A DNA stretch of 5,677 nucleotides from positions 1-5,677 of the forward strand of contig MVCS01000153.1 of assembly GCA_002049885.1 (NCBI GenBank), in the 5' to 3' direction. Below the pieces are notes generated by a model. That model was not told the origin of the DNA and ran no database searches. It worked only from the letters and a program-made list of their open reading frames with translations. Of this stretch, positions 1 to 4,732 are shown one piece after another; within the stretch, counting starts at the first letter, position 1; every line of letters starts with the position of its first letter. The position numbers were made by a program, and so were the translations under genes. The stretch comes from Planctomycetales bacterium 4484_123 (lineage in GTDB: Bacteria; Planctomycetota; Phycisphaerae; SM23-33).

Positions 1-114
1 AACAACGACTTGCCAGCCCTCCAGGCCGTGGTGCGGCAGTTGGGCAGCCTGCTGCCGACGCCGCCCTCGCCCGATGGGGTCACCTTCGACCCGCGCAGGA
101 CCATCGGCTACTGA
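1..114 (+). CDS. 3' end of an unrecognised gene (partial)
   Basis: The first frame is open from the window edge to a TGA at 112-114 and encodes 37 residues ending in DPRRTIGY. Third positions are G or C in 35 of 37 codons, which fits real coding sequence here; the frame of the next gene is also open across this stretch but reads as low-complexity shadow. The piece is hydrophilic, with a Pro/Ser linker (PTPPSP) before the tail, and shows no domain I recognise. The next gene starts 14 bases after the stop on the same strand, so the two are probably cotranscribed. Function cannot be assigned from this fragment. Confidence 0.6.
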   Translation, partial: NNDLPALQAVVRQLGSLLPTPPSPDGVTFDPRRTIGY

Positions 115-128
115 CACAAGGGATCGCC

Positions 129-800
129 ATGAGACTGCCTGGCACGGCGTTGGGGGGAGGTCTTGGGGAGGGCTGGCCGGAGCCCCGCCCCGACGCGGCG
201 GGCGAGGAGACGGCGGACCTGGACGGCCGCCAGGCTCTGGCCCTGGCCGCCGACCTGGCCAGGGCTGGCCGATACGACCAGGCCGAGCAGGTCCTGCTGC
301 AGGCGCGGGGCGAGCCGGTCCTCCGGCCGGTGGCGTTGGACCTCCAGGCCCGAATCTACGCCCAGCAGGGCCGCTATTGCGAGGCCGAGGCGTGCTGGCT
401 TGAGGCCGTCAGGCTCTCCCCGGGCAATCCGAGATACCGCCAAGGGCTGGACGCCATCGCCAATGAGCGACGGGCCTCCGGCTGGGATCGGGTTTTCGTC
501 CCGGCCCTTGCCGCGGCCGCGACTACAGTCATGCTGCTGGCCGCCTTCTACTTTGGGATGGAGGTCGGCAGGCGCAGGCCCCTGGTCGCCCCGCAGCCCG
601 CCGTGGCGACAGACAAGGGAGTATCGAAAGGTATTGAGGCCTTGGCCAAGCGATTGGACGCGTTGGAGGCGGCTGTGACTGCCGGACTGGCCCCGCGGGC
701 TGCCCCTCGCGCGCGTCCGGAAGGAGCGCCCGAGGCGGCGGCGCCGGGGCCCTTCGCCGCCAGTTCGCAGCCCGGTACCGCCTCGGCGCCCGCCGATTGA
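129..800 (+). CDS. TPR-like protein with one transmembrane segment (possibly the N-terminal half of a frameshifted TPR-FHA protein)
   Basis: The 223-residue product has an N-terminal leader of about 30 residues with no obvious signal peptide. About residues 34-110 form two or more TPR-like helix pairs: ALALAADLARAGRYDQAEQV and, further on, ARIYAQQGRYCEAEACWLEA followed by a VRLSPGNPRY turn. TPRs mediate protein-protein contacts. A single hydrophobic helix lies at about 122-142 and is followed by RRR (148-150), suggesting that the C-terminal side faces the cytoplasm. Residues about 163-187 look like a short coiled coil (IEALAKRLDALEAAV), followed by an Ala/Pro-rich tail. The ATG at 129 has a modest AAGGGA at 118-123. 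The tail may be artefactual: the next frame is open from 679 and continues into the FHA gene, so this stop at 798-800 may result from a frameshift. The TPR call is from helix pattern only and no specific partner is identifiable. Confidence 0.75.
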   Translation: MRLPGTALGGGLGEGWPEPRPDAAGEETADLDGRQALALAADLARAGRYDQAEQVLLQARGEPVLRPVALDLQARIYAQQGRYCEAEACWLEAVRLSPGNPRYRQGLDAIANERRASGWDRVFVPALAAAATTVMLLAAFYFGMEVGRRRPLVAPQPAVATDKGVSKGIEALAKRLDALEAAVTAGLAPRAAPRARPEGAPEAAAPGPFAASSQPGTASAPAD

Positions 801-939
801 GATCTCGTCCGCTGTCAACGAGGCCGCCAAGGCGACAGCCAGGAGTGTCTCGGCGACATCGAGGCTCAGCCAAGAGAATCCACAGTGGCCCGCAAGCATT
901 TGGGAGGGCAGTGACACGAAAGACATAGACCCCATCATC
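801..939 (+). other. Apparent intergenic stretch that is open and coding-like in the FHA frame
   Basis: The frame of the downstream FHA gene has no stop from 679 onward. Across 799-939 it reads as an ordinary hydrophilic protein segment (ISSAVNEAAKATARSVSATS and then QENPQWPASIWEGSDTKDID). About three quarters of third positions are G/C, against roughly 55% of second positions, which is the coding pattern of the neighbours. There is no ATG, GTG or TTG in this frame before the GTG at 940. A GGGAGG at 902-907 sits before a GTG at 911, but that GTG is in another frame which stops after five codons. I read this stretch as part of a protein whose start lies further upstream, most simply in the TPR gene. 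Confidence 0.55.
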
Positions 940-1431
940 GTGAAGCTGGACCAGATGATCAGCATCTCACGGCTCAACGAGTTGGCGGTCATCATGAACG
1001 TGGACCGCTCAGACCGTGTCGGGATGATGTTGGCCACGCTTCAGCGGTTGCCGGCAGGGGCGTACCTGCTGGGCACGGGGCCCTCGACCGTGGGCATCAT
1101 CCCCCTGACGGTGGATGAAGTCGTTCTCGGACGGGCGGCCACGCCACTGGAAGAGCCTAGTGCCACGGTAATTGACTACGCAGTGGCCGATACGCTGTAT
1201 TTCTGCCCCCGGGAGGTCTCCAGGGTACATGCCAAGGTCGTCACGCGGGGCACGGGGCCGGAGGCCGAGCACCGCGTCATCGACCTGAACAGCACCCGCG
1301 GGACCTTCGTCAATGGTCAGCAGATATCCCCCGGCGAGCCCGGCGCTCCACTGTCTCCCGGCGACGTGCTGTCGCTGGGGCCCTCCCAGGTCAGCACCTA
1401 TTTGTTCTACGTGGCTGGTTCCGAGGCGTGA
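940..1431 (+). CDS. FHA-domain protein (5' boundary uncertain)
   Basis: Counted from the GTG at 940 the product is 163 residues. Residues about 55-158 form a forkhead-associated (FHA) domain, a fold that binds phosphothreonine peptides and usually works with Ser/Thr kinases, secretion systems or regulators. Visible landmarks are LGR (63-65), the phosphopeptide-binding SRVH (94-97), and DLNSTRGTFVNG (115-126), including the conserved Asn and Gly, then a closing LSPGDVLSLG strand pair. Residues 1-50 are a helical stretch not typical of FHA. The GTG has no Shine-Dalgarno sequence in front of it, and the frame stays open and coding-like back to 679, so the true protein is probably longer and may be fused to the TPR/membrane protein upstream. 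The FHA assignment itself is firm; the phosphoprotein partner is unknown, and no kinase gene is in the window. Confidence 0.85.
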   Translation: MKLDQMISISRLNELAVIMNVDRSDRVGMMLATLQRLPAGAYLLGTGPSTVGIIPLTVDEVVLGRAATPLEEPSATVIDYAVADTLYFCPREVSRVHAKVVTRGTGPEAEHRVIDLNSTRGTFVNGQQISPGEPGAPLSPGDVLSLGPSQVSTYLFYVAGSEA

Positions 1432-1483
1432 TTCTCCCCGCCCCGACCGTGCCTGACCGGACCTTCGATCGCCACTGTGCCGG

Positions 1484-2272
1484 TTGCCGCCGGGTCCCCC
1501 AGGAGGACCTCGACCCCTGGACAGGCTGGTTATCGGCGTCTGGCAGGGCGTGTGCGTGGACGGCGACTTGGCCGCCAACGTTGCCCGCACCAAAGGGGTC
1601 ATCGACGAGGCCGCCCGCGCCGGATGTGACTTCCTCTGCCTGCCCGAGCAGTATCTCAGCGGGTACGGCAAGCCGGAATACGCCAAGGCCGCCGCCGTGA
1701 TCCTTGACGATCCGCACCTGCTCGAGCTGGCTGGCTATGCCGCCGAGAAGGGCGTGGTCACGCTGGCGGGCATCGTCGAGAGGCGGGGCGATGGTTATGC
1801 CGACACCCAGGTGGTGCTCGACGGTGGCCAGGTGGCCGGGCACTACACCAAGACCATGCTCGTCAGCGGCGACCGGGCCATCATGGACGACTGCGACGAC
1901 GAGCTGCCCGTGTTCGAGGCCCGTGGTGTGCGCTTCGGCATCATGATCTGCCAGGATTCATCCTTCCCGGAGATCGCCGCCACGCTGGCCTGGAAAGGGG
2001 CGAAGACAGTCTTCAGCCCGCACTACGACTCCATCCGCCGCGACGAGATGGACGCCCACCGCATCCTGGTGCGGAACAATCACATCGGCATCGCAGCCCA
2101 CTACGGCCTGGTCGTGGCCCGGGCCAACGTGGTGGGCTACTTGGCGGAGGGGAACCGTTTCGGCTATGGAGACAGCGCCGTCTTCGGGCCCGGCGGCAGG
2201 CGTGTTCGTGTGCAGCAGGGCTGCGCGCCCAATGGGTCTCTAGCGCTCGGCGAGGGCGGACTTGCAGATTAG
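1484..2272 (+). CDS. Carbon-nitrogen hydrolase (nitrilase superfamily)
   Basis: The 262-residue product shows the superfamily's Glu-Lys-Cys triad. Glu55 is in LCLPEQYLSGYG, Lys123 in GHYTKTML, and Cys156 in FGIMICQDSSFPE. The family hydrolyses amide or nitrile C-N bonds in cytoplasmic reactions; the sequence does not distinguish an omega-amidase, carbamoylase or other amidase. No signal peptide is seen. The start is uncertain: the frame opens after a stop at 1454-1456. TTG at 1484 is the only standard start before the first strand (LVIGVWQG) but has no ribosome binding site, while AGGAGG at 1501-1506 precedes a CTG at 1517 that would give MDRLVIGVWQ. A later GTG at 1550 would remove the first strand. 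The C-terminus after FGPGGRRV (234-241) is short and does not show the usual final strand and helix. Its last 33 bases overlap the convergent exporter gene. Confidence 0.85.
   Translation: MPPGPPGGPRPLDRLVIGVWQGVCVDGDLAANVARTKGVIDEAARAGCDFLCLPEQYLSGYGKPEYAKAAAVILDDPHLLELAGYAAEKGVVTLAGIVERRGDGYADTQVVLDGGQVAGHYTKTMLVSGDRAIMDDCDDELPVFEARGVRFGIMICQDSSFPEIAATLAWKGAKTVFSPHYDSIRRDEMDAHRILVRNNHIGIAAHYGLVVARANVVGYLAEGNRFGYGDSAVFGPGGRRVRVQQGCAPNGSLALGEGGLAD
1501..1506 (+). promoter_or_regulatory. Candidate ribosome binding site AGGAGG for the hydrolase
   Basis: A perfect AGGAGG lies inside the annotated N-terminus of the hydrolase, 17 bases after the TTG at 1484 that would otherwise be the start. It stands 10 bases before an in-frame CTG at 1517. 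If used, translation would begin at MDRLVIGVWQ, just ahead of the first strand of the fold, which is where family members normally begin. CTG starts are rare, so this is an inference. Confidence 0.4.
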
Positions 2273-3157
2273 GGCACCCGCGGTCACGAGCACACAGCCG
2301 ACGATGAGGCCGCCGCCGGGGACGACGCGGAGGTACGTGGCGGCGACGGCCGTGGCGGCGATGGGCAGAAAGTAGCTCAGCAGGCCCAGCAGCAGGTGGT
2401 TGCCCCCGCGCATGCCGTACTCCCACAGGGCGTAGGCCAGGGCCGATTGGGCCACTGCGATGAAGCACAGTTCCGCCGCGGATCGGGCCGACCAAGTAGT
2501 GGTCTCGGTATGCAGCAGCCGCATCAGGCCCAGCGTGGCGGCGGCGCCCAGCAGGAAGAGGGGCACGGCACCCATTTCCGGCTGGCCGCAGCGGCGGACA
2601 AGGTTGCAGTACAGCCCCCACAGTAGCGCCCCGGCCACGGCCAGGGCCAGCGGCCCGATGGCCGAGGGGCCGGCCTGGCGGAGCTGACCCCACTGGAATT
2701 GCGGGTGGTCCAGCACCGCGGCCGAGATGCCGGCCACGGCCACCAGGCATCCGAGGGCCATCCACCAGCGTGCCCGTCGATGGAGGATGGGCACGGCCAG
2801 CACCACCGTCAACACCGGCCAGAGGTAGTTGGCCAGGCCGGCGAGAAGGGCGATGGAGTCGTTGGCGGCCCAACCCAGGGCACCGTATATACACACCTCG
2901 TAGCCCACGAACAGCCCGCCGCAGACCAGCAGGTACTTGCGTGGCAGGGCGAGCATGGCCTTCGGCGGCCGGCCTCGGGCCCAGGCCAGTGCCAGTGCGA
3001 CCAGGCCGCCGGCACCCATGGCCAGGGCCCCGGCGGTCAGCGTGCCGAGGGATGCCGATACGCTGCGGACGACGGCCACGGAGGTGGACCAGACCGCCAA
3101 TGCCGCCACTCCACCTGCCGTCGCCCCTGGCCGGGTGGGTGCTTGTGGTCCTGTCAC
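2240..3157 (-). CDS. yddG: YddG-like DMT-family transporter (EamA fold), probable amino-acid exporter
   Basis: This 305-residue, strongly hydrophobic protein has about ten transmembrane helices in two EamA-type halves and lies in the inner membrane. It resembles Escherichia coli YddG, the exporter of aromatic amino acids, along its length as I recall that sequence: VWST (22-25), the YLLVCGGLFVGYEVC stretch (75-89), NYLWP (110-114), LLWGLYC (178-184), YALWEYG (242-248) and SYFLP (261-265). YddG is 293 residues, so the size fits. The GTG start has AGGAG (complement of 3165-3169) seven bases ahead. The gene begins 21 bases after the stop of the oxidoreductase gene, so the two are likely one transcript. 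Its 3' end overlaps the convergent hydrolase by 33 bases. Family membership is well supported; the substrate is an inference, since many YddG-like proteins export other amino acids or metabolites. Confidence 0.85.
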   Translation of the reverse strand: MTGPQAPTRPGATAGGVAALAVWSTSVAVVRSVSASLGTLTAGALAMGAGGLVALALAWARGRPPKAMLALPRKYLLVCGGLFVGYEVCIYGALGWAANDSIALLAGLANYLWPVLTVVLAVPILHRRARWWMALGCLVAVAGISAAVLDHPQFQWGQLRQAGPSAIGPLALAVAGALLWGLYCNLVRRCGQPEMGAVPLFLLGAAATLGLMRLLHTETTTWSARSAAELCFIAVAQSALAYALWEYGMRGGNHLLLGLLSYFLPIAATAVAATYLRVVPGGGLIVGCVLVTAGALICKSALAER

Positions 3158-3164
3158 GGCGGCG

Positions 3165-3169
3165 CTCCT
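3165..3169 (-). promoter_or_regulatory. Ribosome binding site AGGAG for the exporter
   Basis: The minus strand reads AGGAG seven bases before the GTG start at 3157, at standard spacing. It supports the GTG over later in-frame starts and lies in the 21-base gap after the oxidoreductase stop, consistent with independent initiation on a shared transcript. Confidence 0.6.
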
Positions 3170-3178
3170 GCCGGACCG

Positions 3179-4318
3179 CTACAGCGCGGGGACGTCAACG
3201 ATCCGGCCTTGGCGGATGGACTGATCGGCGGCGAAGCCGATGAGGTGGCCATAGATGGAGTCTTCCAGGGCCGTGCATGAGATGGAGCGCTGGTGGCCCA
3301 TGAGGGTATGGACGAAGTCGGCCACCAGGCGCAGGTCGCCGCCGCCGTGCATGTCGCCGGTGACTCGGACGTCCACCTCTTCGGTGGTGTGGCCGGCGGG
3401 GGCGGACGGGTCGGGCCGGCGGATGGTAAATGTCCCTGCCTCCATGTTGCCCTCAATCTCGCCGGCGGTGCCGCTGAGGAGGATGGTCCGGCAGCCGCGG
3501 GGCGTCCCGCCGATAAGGTTGTGCGTGGCAGTGACGCCGTCTTCGAACTGGACGATTACCGTCTGATGGTCGAAGACGTCGTTGTCGCAGCGCCAGACGC
3601 ATCGGCCGTAAGGGTTGTCCCGGCGGAGCGAGTCGATCTTGTCCTGCTCTGAGGCGTCGGCACCGCCGAGCTCTTCGATGCCCTCCCAGGTGTAGAAGCA
3701 CCAGAGCCTGCGCTGGAGGTAGAGCTTCCGGGCAGAGTAGGGGCAGGCCTGCTCGATGGAGCAGTCGAGCAGGCAGCGGTTGCCGGCGCCCTTCGGGGCG
3801 TTTTCGGGCCGGAAGTAGCTCAGGGCCCCGAACGAACCGACCCGCGCCGGCCTGCGCCCTCCGGCCAGCCAGACGATCAGGTCCAGGTCGTGGCAGCACT
3901 TGGACATGAGGATGGCCGAGCCGCACTGGTCCCGCCGGCGCCACTTGCCGCGGACGAAGGCGGTGGCCATGTGGTGATAACTGACGTACTCGGCGGTCTG
4001 GATGTTGAGCAGCTCGCCGATCACCCCGGCCTCCAGCCGCTTCTTTATCTCCACGTAGAAAGGGGCGTAGCGCAGGACGTGGCAGATCATGACGGTCCGG
4101 CCGGTGCGGCGCGCGGTTGCCAACAGCTCGAGCAGGTCGGCCTGTGAGGTGGCGATGGGTTTTTCCAGCAGCAGGTGGCAGCCGGCCTGGAGTGTGGGCA
4201 CGGCGGTGGGTACGTGCAGTGTGTCCATGGTGGCGTTGATGACCGCCTCGGCGACCCGGCCCGCCGCGGCGAGCTCCTGGGCCGAGCCGAAGCATCGTTG
4301 TGGTGGGATGTCGAACAT
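3179..4318 (-). CDS. Gfo/Idh/MocA-family oxidoreductase lacking its N-terminal nucleotide-binding motif
   Basis: The 379-residue product starts in the middle of the Rossmann domain. EAVINATMDTLHV (24-36) matches the strand-4 region, and LLLEKPIA (49-56) carries the diagnostic EKP motif, followed by CHVLRYAPFY (79-88). The C-terminal substrate/dimer domain has KCCHDLD (140-146) with the catalytic-region Lys/His/Asp, then a FRPEN segment and a cysteine set at C182, C186 and C192 (RCLLDCSIEQACPYSA), with C240 and C244 in GRCVWRCDNDVFDHQ. A branch of the family with this Cys-containing insert is common in bacteria and is usually annotated only as oxidoreductase. These enzymes are NAD(P)-dependent and mostly act on sugars or sugar derivatives. 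The beta1 GxGxxG motif, expected some 60 residues before the first homologous segment, is absent. The ATG at 4318 is the only in-frame start and GGAG lies almost directly against it, so the gene looks 5'-truncated and may be inactive. Confidence 0.8.
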   Translation of the reverse strand: MFDIPPQRCFGSAQELAAAGRVAEAVINATMDTLHVPTAVPTLQAGCHLLLEKPIATSQADLLELLATARRTGRTVMICHVLRYAPFYVEIKKRLEAGVIGELLNIQTAEYVSYHHMATAFVRGKWRRRDQCGSAILMSKCCHDLDLIVWLAGGRRPARVGSFGALSYFRPENAPKGAGNRCLLDCSIEQACPYSARKLYLQRRLWCFYTWEGIEELGGADASEQDKIDSLRRDNPYGRCVWRCDNDVFDHQTVIVQFEDGVTATHNLIGGTPRGCRTILLSGTAGEIEGNMEAGTFTIRRPDPSAPAGHTTEEVDVRVTGDMHGGGDLRLVADFVHTLMGHQRSISCTALEDSIYGHLIGFAADQSIRQGRIVDVPAL

Positions 4319-4410
4319 CTCCGCGGCCTGGCGCCGGCGAAGTCTGTCAGGGTCTTTCCTTGGCGTTGCCGGCCAGCAACCCGAGGCTGCCTGCTGGCCC
4401 GGTGCGGCTG

Positions 4411-4439
4411 AGGGTACGGTGCGGTCGCGGCGGTGTCAA
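4411..4439 (-). promoter_or_regulatory. Tentative promoter toward the oxidoreductase (TTGACA-17-TACCCT)
   Basis: On the minus strand a perfect TTGACA (complement of 4434-4439) is followed after 17 bases by TACCCT (complement of 4411-4416), which matches only three of six -10 positions. It would start transcription about 85 bases before the ATG at 4318. The ideal -35 and spacing are in favour; the GC-rich -10 and the general base composition make chance plausible. Confidence 0.25.
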
Positions 4440-4561
4440 CAGTGGCCGGCGGAGGCTGAAGGCCGGGGCGCCGCGAGGTAGGCCCGGCCGGGTGCTGGTG
4501 GAAGTGGCCGCGACGGCTGTCTCGGCCGGTCCGGCAATGGTAGTGATTGGCAAGTAAGAGC

Positions 4562-4589
4562 TTGCGATTTCGCTGATGTCGGGTACAAT
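4562..4589 (+). promoter_or_regulatory. Sigma70-like promoter candidate for the LEPR-xLL gene (TTGCGA-16-TACAAT)
   Basis: TTGCGA at 4562-4567 matches four of six -35 positions, and TACAAT at 4584-4589 matches five of six -10 positions, with a 16-base spacer. It lies in one of the most A/T-rich patches of the window and faces the gene at 4733. Predicted transcription would begin near 4596, leaving a leader of about 135 bases. Confidence 0.45.
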
Positions 4590-4634
4590 GCTTCGTTGCC
4601 AGGCATTGGCGCGGGTTGTATTGCCATCCGTCAG

Positions 4635-4658
4635 TTCGTCGCGCGTTGCGCCGGCGAA
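4635..4658 (+). other. Leader hairpin upstream of the LEPR-xLL gene
   Basis: TTCGTCG (4635-4641) pairs with CGGCGAA (4652-4658), including one T-G pair. CGC (4642-4644) pairs with GCG (4648-4650) around a GTT loop, with a single bulged C at 4651. This gives a ten-pair stem in the predicted 5' leader, about 75 bases before the start codon. No T-run follows, so it is not an intrinsic terminator. It could affect mRNA stability or bind a regulator, or be chance in GC-rich DNA. Confidence 0.3.
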
Positions 4659-4720
4659 GTCTTGGACTGCCCCGCTCATCGTGGCTGTCCTCGGCCAGCG
4701 ATCTTGCTCTTCAAGCGAAA

Positions 4721-4727
4721 GGAGGAG
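4721..4727 (+). promoter_or_regulatory. Strong ribosome binding site for the LEPR-xLL gene
   Basis: The run AAAGGAGGAG ends six bases before the ATG at 4733; its core GGAGG (4721-4725) is seven bases from the start. It is the best Shine-Dalgarno match in the window and fixes the start of the last gene just ahead of its LEPR-xLL motif. Confidence 0.8.
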
Positions 4728-4732
4728 ACGGC

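Larger units (their letters stand above)
4319..4732. other. Divergent intergenic region with a leftover coding stretch of the oxidoreductase
   Basis: These 414 bases separate the minus-strand oxidoreductase from the plus-strand LEPR-xLL gene. On the minus strand the oxidoreductase frame stays open back to a TGA at 4438-4436. Its part nearest the gene (KDPDRLRRRQAAE, about 4319-4357) reads like the loop and helix after Rossmann strand 2, but there is no start codon in it. Beyond about 4360 none of the three minus frames shows a glycine-rich nucleotide-binding motif. The right half (about 4540-4732) is less GC-rich and holds the promoter, hairpin and ribosome binding site listed separately. I find no convincing small gene here. 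Confidence 0.55.

Noticed and set aside
108..1037. Long open frame of 309 codons on the minus strand
   Set aside because: It lies antisense to the TPR and FHA genes, has Arg/Gly-rich low-complexity translation with no domain, and is the expected shadow in GC-rich coding DNA. The FHA motifs on the plus strand are decisive.
1432..1483. Gap between the FHA and hydrolase genes examined for a promoter or terminator
   Set aside because: It is GC-rich with no -10-like element, no stable hairpin followed by T residues, and no conserved motif that I can recognise.
2013..2894. Minus-strand open frame of 293 codons overlapping the hydrolase and exporter
   Set aside because: Translation is rich in Arg, Pro and Gly with no recognisable domain, while the overlapping frames encode clear nitrilase and YddG-like motifs.
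3453..4295. Second minus-strand open frame of 280 codons inside the oxidoreductase
   Set aside because: It is an Arg/Pro-rich frame shadow; the family motifs EKP and HDLD are in the other frame.
4635..4658. Hairpin considered as an intrinsic terminator
   Set aside because: No T-rich tract follows on the plus strand or on the minus strand, and no gene ends just upstream on either strand.
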